Shown here piece after piece: positions 25,983 through 34,703 of a stretch of 64,000 nt of DNA. The stretch covers positions 5,208,001 to 5,272,000 of the forward strand of contig OZ245783.1 in assembly GCA_965227875.1 (NCBI GenBank), in the 5' to 3' direction. A program made the translations under genes and the position numbers. The notes beneath the pieces were generated by a model. It saw only the letters and a list, made by a program, of their open reading frames with translations. It did no database searches and was not told where the DNA came from. The stretch comes from G965227875 sp965227875 (lineage in GTDB: Bacteria; Pseudomonadota; Alphaproteobacteria; Rhizobiales; JAJFHC01). Each line of letters starts with the position of its first letter. The stretch's first letter is position 1.

Positions 25983-27284
25983 ATGGCCACGACCGACGCC
26001 ACCGTTTCCGGGAACAAGGTGCCCCCGCCCTCGTTCGGGTCCGCCTTCGCCGCGTTCGCGCGCATCGGCGTACTCTCCTTCGGCGGACCGGCCGCCCAGA
26101 TATCGCTCATGCACCGGGTGCTGGTGGAGGAAACCGGGTGGCTCGACGAGCGCCGCTTCCTGAACGCCCTGAATTTCTGCATGCTCCTGCCCGGGCCCGA
26201 AGCCATGCAACTCGCGACCTATGCGGGGTGGCGCCTGCATGGTCTTGCCGGCGGGCTCGCGGCGGGACTGCTCTTCGTCCTGCCCGGCGCCATGGTGGTG
26301 CTCGCCCTAGCCGTGATCTACGCGCTCTTCGGCTCGCTTCCCCTAGTCGCGGCGCTCTTTCTCGGCGTCAAGGCCACCGTGCTCATCATCGTGATCGAAG
26401 CCCTTATCCGGGTCTCGCGGCGGGCGCTCAAGGCCCGGGCCCACTGGATCATCGCGGCGCTCGCCTTCATCGGCATCTTCTTCCTCGACCTGCCCTACCC
26501 CGTGATCGTGCCCGGTGCTGCTCTCTGGGGTTTCTTCATGGGCGCACAGGTTCAGGAGCACGACAACGCGCCGGCCATCCGGCCTTCCGCCGGAAGCACA
26601 CTGGCGACGATCGGGATCTGGCTCGGCCTGTGGCTGGTCCCCGTCTGGGCGCTCGGGCAATTCACGGACTGGGGCCTCCTCGCGACCGTGGGCGTCTTCT
26701 TCTCCAAGCTCGCCATCGTGACCTTCGGCGGCGCCTACGCGGTCCTGGCCTACATGGCACAGGATGTGGTCACCGGCTTCGGCTGGCTGACGCCCGGCGA
26801 GATGATGGACGGTCTCGGTCTTGCGGAGACCACGCCAGGGCCCCTGATCCTCGTCACGGAGTTCGTCGGCTTTCTCGCCGCCTTTCGCGAGGGCGGTCTC
26901 TGGCTGGGCATGGCCGGTGCGCTCGTCACGTTGTGGGTCACCTTCGTGCCCTGCTTCCTCTGGATATTCGCGGGCGCACCCTACATCGAATGGATAGCGG
27001 CACAACCACGCCTCAACGGCGCGCTGTCCGCCATCACCGCCGCGGTCGTCGGCGTCATCCTCAACCTGTCGATATGGTTCGGCCTTCACGTCCTCTTCGC
27101 CGACGTGACGGCACAATCATACGCCGTCGTGACCGTCTGGCAGCCGGACCTGACGACGCTGGACTGGCGGGTGGTCGTTCTCGCGGGCATCAGCGGTTTC
27201 CTGCTGCTCGCGCGCCACTGGAGCATATTCCCCGTGCTGGGCATCGCGGCCGCCGGGGGATGGTTGCTCTCCCTCGTGTCCTGA
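25983..27284 (+). CDS. chrA: chromate transporter ChrA
   Basis: 433 residues from the ATG at 25983. Two homologous CHR domains: the first with FARIGVLSFGGPAAQISLMHR and NFCMLLPGPEAMQLATYAGW, the second with FSKLAIVTFGGAYAVLAYMAQ and GLAETTPGPLILVTEFVGF. About ten to twelve membrane segments. Exports chromate. Directly follows the rhodanese-ChrB gene. Confidence 0.95.
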   Translation: MATTDATVSGNKVPPPSFGSAFAAFARIGVLSFGGPAAQISLMHRVLVEETGWLDERRFLNALNFCMLLPGPEAMQLATYAGWRLHGLAGGLAAGLLFVLPGAMVVLALAVIYALFGSLPLVAALFLGVKATVLIIVIEALIRVSRRALKARAHWIIAALAFIGIFFLDLPYPVIVPGAALWGFFMGAQVQEHDNAPAIRPSAGSTLATIGIWLGLWLVPVWALGQFTDWGLLATVGVFFSKLAIVTFGGAYAVLAYMAQDVVTGFGWLTPGEMMDGLGLAETTPGPLILVTEFVGFLAAFREGGLWLGMAGALVTLWVTFVPCFLWIFAGAPYIEWIAAQPRLNGALSAITAAVVGVILNLSIWFGLHVLFADVTAQSYAVVTVWQPDLTTLDWRVVVLAGISGFLLLARHWSIFPVLGIAAAGGWLLSLVS

Positions 27285-27287
27285 TCG

Positions 27288-27779
27288 TCAGTCGGATGCA
27301 GGCGGCCACTCCTGCGTATCGTGGTCCGGATGCTGGAAATTCTTGATCCCGGCGAGCCGTTCGGCCGGGATCGCCTCTTCCGTCGACATTTCCCTGAGGT
27401 TCACCAGATCGGCGAACCAGGACATACGGCTTTCGATCCCGATCTGCAACTCGGGTCTTGCGGCCTCCGGATCGTCCAGACTGCCGATCGCGACGTTCAC
27501 ATGCGCGGAATCGAGATCGTAGACCAGCAGCGGCGTCCCGCAGGCCGAACAGAACCCGCGCCTGGTGTTGGGAGAACTGGCGAAAAGCGATGGCTCCCCC
27601 CGTGTCCAGGAATAGTCCTCGTGCCGGACATTGAACAGCGGAGCGAACGGTCCGCCGAACTGTTTCTGGCACATGCGGCAGTGGCAGATATGCACACCGA
27701 AAATCTCGCCATGGACCGCGTAGCGCACGGCACCGCACTGACACCCGCCCGCAAGGCGCACTTCCCGCTGTTCCGTCAT
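27288..27779 (-). CDS. GFA family (CENP-V/GFA domain) zinc protein
   Basis: 163 residues. Zinc cysteines in the family order: CQCGAV near residue 14, CHCRMCQ near 33, and GFCSACGTPL near 95. The fold is that of glutathione-dependent formaldehyde-activating enzyme relatives; the true substrate is unknown for most members. Convergent with chrA, with 3 bp between stops. Confidence 0.9.
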   Translation of the reverse strand: MTEQREVRLAGGCQCGAVRYAVHGEIFGVHICHCRMCQKQFGGPFAPLFNVRHEDYSWTRGEPSLFASSPNTRRGFCSACGTPLLVYDLDSAHVNVAIGSLDDPEAARPELQIGIESRMSWFADLVNLREMSTEEAIPAERLAGIKNFQHPDHDTQEWPPASD

Positions 27780-27819
27780 GTTTTTTGCCTCAGTTTTCCT
27801 GCGTCACGACTATCACGGA

Positions 27820-28518
27820 TCATTCCACGAACCTGTCAGGATCCGGCATGTGTGCCGGGAGGGCACGGGCCAGCACGCGCGCCACGTCGATGACATATTG
27901 GTCATCCGGAACCGGCCACCTGTTCTCCGACGCGAGATAGGCCGCAATTCCAGGGTGGTCCACGACGCGCTCCCGCGAGGCTTTCAGTTGCGGAAACGGA
28001 TCGAGGATATCCGGAGCATATTCCAGGTACGAAGTAAGCGCATCGGCGAGCACCACGTCGGCGAAGCTCATGCGGGTTCCGACCGCATAACCGCTGGCAT
28101 TGTCGTCGACGATCGCGGCCAGCCGAGGACCGTATTTCGCAAGCGTGGCCTCGAGAGCGGCGCGTCCGCTTTCGTGGGTCGGATGAAAGGCGAAAGTGAT
28201 GGCCGTCTCGTTGAAGTCGACGACCGCGCCGGCAACCATGTCGATGCGCACGGCCTCGAGATCGTCGTTCCCGTAGAAATCGCCGCGACGGGCGAGATAA
28301 CGCAGGAGCGCCGTCGTCTGCGTCAGGTGCAACCCGTCGATTTCCAGAAGCGGAAGCTGGTTGAAAAGCAGCTTTCCCGTGGCCTTCAGCGCGTCGAACT
28401 CCGCCTTGGTCGCCAGTGCGACATTGCGGAACGGGATTTCGTTGGCGGCAAGCATCCAGCGGGTCGTCTCCGCCCGCCCCCGGCCCCGGAAATACTGAAG
28501 GGTCACCTCTTCGCCCAT
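27820..28518 (-). CDS. glutathione S-transferase family protein
   Basis: 232 residues. N-terminal thioredoxin-fold domain with LQYFRGRGRAETTRW, where the Tyr matches the catalytic Tyr of alpha/sigma-type GSTs, and the cis-Pro region NQLPLLEIDGL. C-terminal all-helical domain contains the N-capping box-like SFADVVLADAL. Cytoplasmic; substrate unknown. It follows the anti-sigma gene on the same strand by 8 bp and may be co-transcribed with it. Confidence 0.9.
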   Translation of the reverse strand: MGEEVTLQYFRGRGRAETTRWMLAANEIPFRNVALATKAEFDALKATGKLLFNQLPLLEIDGLHLTQTTALLRYLARRGDFYGNDDLEAVRIDMVAGAVVDFNETAITFAFHPTHESGRAALEATLAKYGPRLAAIVDDNASGYAVGTRMSFADVVLADALTSYLEYAPDILDPFPQLKASRERVVDHPGIAAYLASENRWPVPDDQYVIDVARVLARALPAHMPDPDRFVE

Positions 28519-28526
28519 GTCGGTCC

Positions 28527-29321
28527 CTAGATGTCCTGCAGTTGCGTCATCGCGATACCGGCTGCTTGCAGCAATTGTTCTTCGCTCTGCCAGCCGACGA
28601 GGACATGATCAACACCGTTTTTCACCCAGCGAACCACACCGAGCCCGCGTCGCAGCGAATAGGCGGGCTCCATGTTAGCCTTGTCCGACGCGATCAGGCA
28701 GAGAGCCACCGGCCTGCCGGCATCCTTCGGCAGGTATGACAGCTGGATCAGGGGCTTTTCCGCGAACTCCAGAACCTGGCTCCGCCTGAACTCGAGACCG
28801 GCACCGGCGAGGTCCGGCACGTTGAGTGTTCGACCGAAATGCCGGCTCAGGTCCGCGGCCAAGGCGGGAACATCGACCACCTCGGACGACCCGTCCGAAA
28901 TCGTGGCCCGGGCATAAAGCGCCTGGTAGTCGACGACATGCGCGATCCATCCCCTTTGCATGGCCGGCGGGTCGGGACGGTAGATCCCCGTGCCGACAAC
29001 GCCCGCCACCGTCCCGGCGACGAACAGCACCAGCGCTGCGGCCATCTGCATCCAGCCACGCATGAACGGTGTCCGGGATCCGGTCTGCGCCCCATGGTCC
29101 GGCCCGCGATGCGACCGCACCATGGCCGCCAGCCCGGCCACCGCTTCCGCGTCGAGGTCGCTGTCCCCCACGCCTGCGAGCGCCGCGCCACTTCTCCGGA
29201 TGGCTGCAAGCCGGCTCCTCGCGTCCGCATCCGTTTCGAGAATATCCTCGATGCGCGCGGTGTCCTCGGCGTCGAGCAGGCCGTCGCAGTAGAGCACCAG
29301 GTTCTCGTCGCTGAGGATCAT
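28527..29321 (-). CDS. anti-sigma factor, membrane-bound
   Basis: 264 residues. Short cytoplasmic N-terminal helical segment (1-80), one membrane segment (about 92-113, MAAALVLFVAGTVAGVVGTGIY), and a ~150-residue periplasmic domain ending MTQLQDI. Its start overlaps the sigma-factor stop (ATGA), the usual order for an ECF sigma and its anti-sigma. No HxxxCxxC zinc motif is present, so it is not a ZAS-type anti-sigma. Confidence 0.88.
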   Translation of the reverse strand: MILSDENLVLYCDGLLDAEDTARIEDILETDADARSRLAAIRRSGAALAGVGDSDLDAEAVAGLAAMVRSHRGPDHGAQTGSRTPFMRGWMQMAAALVLFVAGTVAGVVGTGIYRPDPPAMQRGWIAHVVDYQALYARATISDGSSEVVDVPALAADLSRHFGRTLNVPDLAGAGLEFRRSQVLEFAEKPLIQLSYLPKDAGRPVALCLIASDKANMEPAYSLRRGLGVVRWVKNGVDHVLVGWQSEEQLLQAAGIAMTQLQDI

Positions 29322-29845
29322 TCCTGTCCGCCGTTCCCAGTTTCGCCGCCCGTTTCCGCCAGCGCCTCACCCAGCGCACGCCGACCCCGCGCCAGCCTCG
29401 ACATCACAGTGCCCACCGGCACCTTCAGCACCTCGGCCGCTTCCGCGTAGGAAAGCCCCTCCACGTTCACCAGCATCATGACGCTCGCCTGCTGTTCGGG
29501 CAGGTCCTCCATCACCGACAACACGCGGGACAGGAAAATCTTCCCTTCGACGTCGCGCACCCCGTCGAAGGATGTGGGGGCATCGGGCAGTTGTGCGTCG
29601 ATGCGCGCCCGCGTGACCGACCTGCGGACATCGTTCTTCCAGATGGAATGGGCAATCGAATAGAGCCAGCTGTCCAGCCGCGTGCCGGGCGTATACTGGT
29701 CGCGGCGGCTAAGCGCGCGCTCGCAGGTCGCCTGCAACAGATCGTCGGCGTTCTCCGCGTTGCGGCACAGAACGAGCGCGAACCGCCTGAGGCGCGGCAG
29801 GAGCCCGATCAGTTCGGACTTGAAATCTCCGGCGGCGTTTTCCAT
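29318..29845 (-). CDS. ECF-type RNA polymerase sigma factor
   Basis: 175 residues from the ATG at 29845; alternatives at 29863 and 29980 only add sequence overlapping the neighbouring DUF421 gene. Region 2 (LCRNAENADDLLQATCERAL; LDSWLYSIAHSIWKNDVRR) and region 4 (LPEQQASVMMLVNVEGLSYAEAAEVL; GTVMSRLARGR) are complete. Paired with the overlapping downstream anti-sigma gene. Its signal is unknown; GST and the anti-sigma gene are likely co-regulated. Confidence 0.92.
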   Translation of the reverse strand: MENAAGDFKSELIGLLPRLRRFALVLCRNAENADDLLQATCERALSRRDQYTPGTRLDSWLYSIAHSIWKNDVRRSVTRARIDAQLPDAPTSFDGVRDVEGKIFLSRVLSVMEDLPEQQASVMMLVNVEGLSYAEAAEVLKVPVGTVMSRLARGRRALGEALAETGGETGNGGQE

Positions 29846-29933
29846 GCCGCCGTCATGCACCATGCCGGACAGACCTGCAAGACCGTCGCGCAGGGCGTAC
29901 CTGCCGGGAGCGACGGGGCCGGGCAAGCGACCG

Positions 29934-30479
29934 TCAGCCGGTCCGGATTTCCCGCACCACGTTGTCCATGACGTCGGCATCCGACAGGTCCTTGTCCTGT
30001 CGCGGAATGACGGTCATGTTGCCGTTGCTTTCGAGGATCACCCAGTTCGCGTCCTCGACACTGGTGTAGCCCTGCTGTCGCAAGGCCAGTCTGATCTCGG
30101 CCTCGCTGACACGTTCGTCACGCATCGCCTCCTTCAGGAACTCACCCTTGTGGGTCAACATGCGCGGCGGCGACTTGATGAGGCCGGCAAACCATTCGTA
30201 CCGGTTGGCAAGCCAGGTCGTCAGCCATTGAAGCAACGTGATCGTGACGATGGCCAGCACCGCATCGGAGACCGACACGTCCTTCAGCATCACGCCCGAC
30301 GATGCAAGACTGCCGATCGCCACAAGGACGATCCAGTCGAAATTGTTCATCTGGCTGGTGGTTCGCTTTCCGCTCAACCTGATGAAGACGACGATGAACA
30401 CGAACACGAAGACCGCACTCTGGAATACGCTCCAGAGGCGTGCCGGACTGTTGAACCATGTCTGTATTTCGTTTTCCAT
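29934..30479 (-). CDS. DUF421 (YetF-like) membrane protein
   Basis: 181 residues. Three N-terminal membrane segments (about 18-35, 47-65, 72-90) with the family motif RLSGKRTTSQMNNFDWIVLVAIGS, then a cytoplasmic domain with EAEIRLALRQQGYTSVEDANWVILE and NGNMTVIPR. The DUF421/YetF family has no firmly assigned role. Monocistronic between the sigma gene and a divergent DUF4399 gene. Confidence 0.92.
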   Translation of the reverse strand: MENEIQTWFNSPARLWSVFQSAVFVFVFIVVFIRLSGKRTTSQMNNFDWIVLVAIGSLASSGVMLKDVSVSDAVLAIVTITLLQWLTTWLANRYEWFAGLIKSPPRMLTHKGEFLKEAMRDERVSEAEIRLALRQQGYTSVEDANWVILESNGNMTVIPRQDKDLSDADVMDNVVREIRTG

Positions 30480-30656
30480 GGCATGATCCAGAGCTTTCGC
30501 AATGGTTCCCTCGAATGTGTTTCAGATGCGAACAGGATTTGGGATACAAGCTGGTACTCGAGTGTCCAACGCACGAACCGCCGATCCGATGCATACGTTA
30601 CGCACGAGGCATCCCGTTCGGCGGCAATTTTTCTACGAAAAGGGAGACAAGACATC

Positions 30657-31082
30657 ATGATCAGGTCACTTGCAGCTTCAGTCGTCTGTGCCGCGTTACT
30701 GCTCGCTCCGGCTTTCGCCGGCGATACGCCTTCGCCGGCCGGGGCGTCGGTCTATATCGTCAACCTGAAGGACGGCGACACGGTAAAAAGCCCTGTGAAG
30801 GTGGTCTTCGGACTCAAGGGCATGGGCGTGGCGCCGGCCGGATCGGACATCGAAAACACCGGCCACCACCACCTCATCGTCGACGGCACCATCGCGGGCG
30901 AGGCGCTGGAGGAGAGCATTCCGGCGGATGGTCAGCATATCCACTTCGGCAAGGGACAGACCGAAACCGAAATCGAACTGTCCCCGGGCAAACACACCCT
31001 GCAACTCGTGCTCGGCGACATGAACCACGTGCCGCACGATCCCCCGGTCATGTCGACACCGATCACCATCACGGTCGAGTAA
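30657..31082 (+). CDS. DUF4399 exported protein
   Basis: 141 residues; the ATG at 30657 follows AGGGAG. Signal peptide to about residue 21 (APAFA). The mature part matches DUF4399: YIVNLKDGDTVKSPVKVVFGLKGMGVAPAG, NTGHHHLIVDG, and GKHTLQLVLGDMNHVPHDPPV. The HHH, HIH and MNHVPH clusters are conserved and suggest metal binding, but function is unknown. Confidence 0.9.
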   Translation: MIRSLAASVVCAALLLAPAFAGDTPSPAGASVYIVNLKDGDTVKSPVKVVFGLKGMGVAPAGSDIENTGHHHLIVDGTIAGEALEESIPADGQHIHFGKGQTETEIELSPGKHTLQLVLGDMNHVPHDPPVMSTPITITVE

Positions 31083-31199
31083 GGCTCGAGACGCATCAGG
31101 GGTCGCGCCGCGCCGGTCGATCCGGCGTTTCATTCGCAACGCGGATGCTTTAGTGTTTCGCGCGTTGTTCCCACGCAAGTTTTCCGGAGACCGCGCGCC

Positions 31200-31436
31200 G
31201 TGATTCCCTTTTTCGTCCAGATCAAATGCGAGCTGGGTCAGGCCTATTCCGTTGCCGACCAGATCGCCAACGCCGAGATCGCATCCGAGATTTATTCCAC
31301 GGCCGGAGACTTCGATCTGCTGGTGAAATTCTATGTCGAGAAGGATACCGACATCGGTCATTTCGTGAACGAGCAGGTCCATAAGTTCACCGGAATCAGG
31401 GACACCTACACGATCATCACCCATCGCGTGTTCTGA
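31200..31436 (+). CDS. stand-alone Lrp/AsnC ligand-binding (RAM) domain protein
   Basis: 78 residues with a GTG start at 31200 (CCGGAG upstream). It is only the RAM (ACT-like) domain, no HTH: IPFFVQIKCELGQAYSVADQI to THRVF. Such proteins bind amino acids and may modulate full-length Lrp regulators or act alone. No gene next to it suggests a target. Confidence 0.88.
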   Translation: MIPFFVQIKCELGQAYSVADQIANAEIASEIYSTAGDFDLLVKFYVEKDTDIGHFVNEQVHKFTGIRDTYTIITHRVF

Positions 31437-31526
31437 GACCCGCCACGCGCTGACTGCCCTTCCGGTCTTCGACACCCGCGACGCGACCGCTGCCGCGCCT
31501 GTCGCCTGAAAGTCTGCAGGAACCCC

Positions 31527-32462
31527 ATGCTGCGACGTTTCATCGAAATGCTTGGCCGGAGAGGCGCCGGCATGCTCGCGGCGGGCCTCGCCACGGGGCT
31601 GCTCGTGCCGCCGCTGTCGGAACTCATGCGCCCACTCCTGACGCCTGCGGTCTTCGCCCTGCTCGCCGTCGCCATAACCCGGGTGAACCTCGGCGAGTTG
31701 CGCATGCTGCTGCGACGGCCGGTGCTGCTGGGCCTGTCGCTCCTGTGGATGCTTCTGGCGATCCCGATCATCGCCGGCCTCGTTGTGACATGGATCGGGG
31801 AAGCCAGGCTCGGCACCGGGCTCACCCTCGCCATCATCCTGATCTCCTGCGCACCGCCGCTTGTGTCCGCACCCGCCCTCTGCGACCTGCTCAAGCTCAA
31901 CGGCTCGCTCAGCCTGACGCTGCTCCTGATCAGCACCGCCCTCACCCCGCTCGTCACGCCGCTGATGACAGGATTCTGGGTTTCCGGCGACATGCCGCTC
32001 TCGCCTCTGGATCTCGGTCAGAGACTGTTTGTCCTGGTCGGCGGAGCGTCAGCCCTGGCCTTTGCGGTCCGCCGGTGGCTCGGCCCGCCCGGCGTGGAAC
32101 GAAACCAGCCGGTGTTCGACGGCCTGAACGTCCTCTTTCTGATCATCTTCGCCATCGCGCTCATGGACGGCATCGCAAACCGGCTGATCGAGGAACCGGT
32201 CCGGTTTGCCGGCCTTGCCGCCCTGTCCTTCTCGCTTGCCTTGGGAATGATGGCTGCGACCACCGTCCTGTTCTGGCGGACCGAACCGCAGCGCGCACTC
32301 AGCATCGGTTACACGACGGGTTTCCGGAACATCGCGCTCGCGGTCGGCGCGCTGGGTGCCGCGGCACCCGACGACACGTGGCTGATGTTCGCCGTCGGCC
32401 AGTTTCCGATCTATCTCGGTCCCTTGATCCTGAAGCCGGTTTGCCGGCGTCTCCTCGCCTGA
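31527..32462 (+). CDS. BASS/SBF-like membrane transporter
   Basis: 311 residues, nine to ten membrane segments. The pattern resembles the bile acid:sodium symporter fold: two helix repeats, ISCAPPLVSAPALCDLLKLNGSL in the first crossing region and GYTTGFRNIALAVGALG in the second. Substrate unknown. Weakly diagnostic, so the family call is moderate; that it is a polytopic membrane protein is certain. Confidence 0.72.
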   Translation: MLRRFIEMLGRRGAGMLAAGLATGLLVPPLSELMRPLLTPAVFALLAVAITRVNLGELRMLLRRPVLLGLSLLWMLLAIPIIAGLVVTWIGEARLGTGLTLAIILISCAPPLVSAPALCDLLKLNGSLSLTLLLISTALTPLVTPLMTGFWVSGDMPLSPLDLGQRLFVLVGGASALAFAVRRWLGPPGVERNQPVFDGLNVLFLIIFAIALMDGIANRLIEEPVRFAGLAALSFSLALGMMAATTVLFWRTEPQRALSIGYTTGFRNIALAVGALGAAAPDDTWLMFAVGQFPIYLGPLILKPVCRRLLA

Positions 32463-32483
32463 GACCTCGCGGAGCCCCCTGAG

Positions 32484-34019
32484 TCAGGCAACAGCCCCGC
32501 TGACGGAGGAAACCGCCGCCTCCTCTTCGACGATCCCGCCTGCTTCGGTCACGAACGGCTCGGGATGGCCGAAGATAAAACCCTGTCCATATTCGCAGCC
32601 GAAGGCCTTGAGGATTTCGCCTTGCTGGATCGTCTCGACGCCTTCAGCGACGACCGTGAGTCCGAGGGCATGCGCCAGATCCGTCATCGCCCGGACGATG
32701 GTACGAGTTTCTTCCGAAAGGATCAGTTCGCTGACGAACGTCTGATCGATCTTCAGCGTCTGGAACGGGAGATTGTTGAGAGTGAGCAGGTTTGAGTAAC
32801 CGGTCCCGAAGTCGTCTATGGCGAAATGCACGCCACGTCTGTGCAGGTAGTCCATGACCTTGCGAGCGGCTTCAGTATCGCTGATGACGGCATGCTCGGT
32901 GATTTCGATCTTCAGCCTGTTCGGGTCGACGCCCGACTTCCGGCAGCACTCCAGGATGAAATCGGGCAACTCGCCGTCGTGCAGGTCGTAGTCCGCCAGG
33001 TTGACCGACATCCAGTCGATGTCCTTGCGTTTCAGGGCATCCGCCGCTCCGGCGATGCTCTTTCTTATGACCTGCCGGGTCAGCATGGTCAGCAGGTTGG
33101 ACTCTTTCGCGACACCGAGGGTCTCGACCGGACAGATCGGACCGCGCTGATGGTGCGTCCAGCGCATCAGGGCTTCGCAGCCCCGGCGTGCGCCCGTCGC
33201 GAAATCGACAACCGGCTGGTAGTGCACTTCGATTTCATCGTGGTGGAGCGCCTTTTCGAGGTCCGCGCACATGCATTTGCGCAAGCGGTGCTCCTCCGCC
33301 ATGAAGGGTTCGAACGTGATCGCTTTCGCGGGCTCCGCGTTTTTCGATCTGTAGAGTGCCAGGTCGGCAAAGTTCTGAAGCTCGGCCGGGTCCCGCGAGT
33401 GATCGGGAAAATAGGAAACGCCAAGCGATGCGCCGACCTTCAACTGGTTGCTCTCGTAACGCATCGGCGCTTCGAGCGACGTGAGCAGGCGTTCGCAGAT
33501 GATGTCGACCTGGCGTCGCCCGGTGATGTTGAAAAGGAGAACCGCGAACTCGTCTCCCCCCATGCGCGCGACCAGGTCGTCGCTTCGCACGATTTCCGAG
33601 AAACGCCGTGAAGTCACCCGCAGGACTTCGTCCCCGGCCTGATGGCCGTAGACATCGTTCACGTTCTTGAAGCCATCGAGATCGACGAGAACAAGCGCGA
33701 ATCCGGCGGCACGCGAAACCGCCTCCCTGATTTCGCTCGCGAACAGGTGCCGGTTCGCCAGTTGGGTCAGGAAGTCACGCTGGGAAAGCATGACGGCCCG
33801 GCGCCGTTCGTTCTCCAGTTCGGCCGTGCGGATGCGTACCCGTCGCTCGAGACCCTCGTTGAGACGCTCCAGTTCGCGGCTGGTTTCATAGACCTCGCGG
33901 GTCTTGCGCTCCAGGTATTCCTCGGCGGAAATGCGCGCCGCCCGCTCGCGGGCCGCACGGCGCTCCAGCCGGCGGATATACGCCTCTGTATCTGACCGGT
34001 CGGGATTTTCCTCAGGCAT
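32484..34019 (-). CDS. GGDEF-EAL protein (cyclic di-GMP turnover), H-NOX partner
   Basis: 511 residues from the ATG at 34019, which has GGAG 6 nt upstream and overlaps the H-NOX stop by 8 bp. A coiled-coil (about 15-85) leads to a GGDEF domain (about 88-250) with intact active site RMGGDEF, and an EAL domain (about 260-500) with ALMRW after the Glu of the EAL motif, EITEHAV, and DDFGTGYSNL. Both catalytic sites look complete, so it could make or degrade c-di-GMP. No membrane segment and no sensor domain of its own: the overlapping H-NOX gene most likely supplies the input. Confidence 0.94.
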   Translation of the reverse strand: MPEENPDRSDTEAYIRRLERRAARERAARISAEEYLERKTREVYETSRELERLNEGLERRVRIRTAELENERRRAVMLSQRDFLTQLANRHLFASEIREAVSRAAGFALVLVDLDGFKNVNDVYGHQAGDEVLRVTSRRFSEIVRSDDLVARMGGDEFAVLLFNITGRRQVDIICERLLTSLEAPMRYESNQLKVGASLGVSYFPDHSRDPAELQNFADLALYRSKNAEPAKAITFEPFMAEEHRLRKCMCADLEKALHHDEIEVHYQPVVDFATGARRGCEALMRWTHHQRGPICPVETLGVAKESNLLTMLTRQVIRKSIAGAADALKRKDIDWMSVNLADYDLHDGELPDFILECCRKSGVDPNRLKIEITEHAVISDTEAARKVMDYLHRRGVHFAIDDFGTGYSNLLTLNNLPFQTLKIDQTFVSELILSEETRTIVRAMTDLAHALGLTVVAEGVETIQQGEILKAFGCEYGQGFIFGHPEPFVTEAGGIVEEEAAVSSVSGAVA

Positions 34020-34575
34020 CGGTAGCTCCGCCAGCGGACCTGCGTACGAAGATATCGACATAGGATCCATCTTCGTCCGCACCTCGCACCCGATCGACAT
34101 CGATGGTTTCGCCATAATGCCGGGCGGAAGCCCGAACGAGACCTACGGCGAGATCATCCATTCCACGCATGCTGCGATATCGCAGGCACAGGGAATCCTG
34201 CTCTCGGCCCATGGCTTCGATACGGGGCGGCCGGGCGTCCGGATAGAGTTTCTTGACCTCGGCGTGGATGTTGTCCTCGACGCTCTCGAGGAAATCGAAG
34301 AAGCCCGGTTGCCCGGAAAAGAAGTGTTCGAATTTCCTGGAAAACCTCTCGCCAAGGTTCTGTCCGAATTCCTCGACCAGTTGCGGCACGGGAGTGCCGG
34401 ACAGGGAGGACAGCGAGGTCACAAGGTCGACGATTTCGGAATGGGGGTAGGTGCCGACCGACGTATAGGCGCCGCCATGCGGCAGACCGCTGTCCTCGAT
34501 CATGTCTTCAAGCATGTCGAAACCGTACCGATTTTCGACGTGATCGAAGAACTCGGTAAAGACAATACCAAGCAT
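34012..34575 (-). CDS. H-NOX heme nitric-oxide sensor
   Basis: 187 residues from the ATG at 34575. Starts MLGIVFTEFFDHVENRYG, the classic H-NOX opening. Proximal heme His is His104 (ESVEDNIHAEV), and the heme-propionate YxSxR motif is Y133-R-S-M-R137. In H-NOX proteins this heme senses NO (sometimes O2) and controls a partner. Here it overlaps a GGDEF-EAL gene, a known pairing in which NO alters c-di-GMP and so attachment or motility. Confidence 0.95.
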   Translation of the reverse strand: MLGIVFTEFFDHVENRYGFDMLEDMIEDSGLPHGGAYTSVGTYPHSEIVDLVTSLSSLSGTPVPQLVEEFGQNLGERFSRKFEHFFSGQPGFFDFLESVEDNIHAEVKKLYPDARPPRIEAMGREQDSLCLRYRSMRGMDDLAVGLVRASARHYGETIDVDRVRGADEDGSYVDIFVRRSAGGATDA

Positions 34576-34703
34576 CTGCTGCCCCCTTGCGCTCCTCGAC
34601 CCTTCAGTTTCGCCTGCCGGCCATATGCGTCGCATACTAGGGGTTCTGCTTTTCGATACTGTTAATATCGCGGTTTGTATCGCCACGAGTTGAGACCCGG
34701 CCG

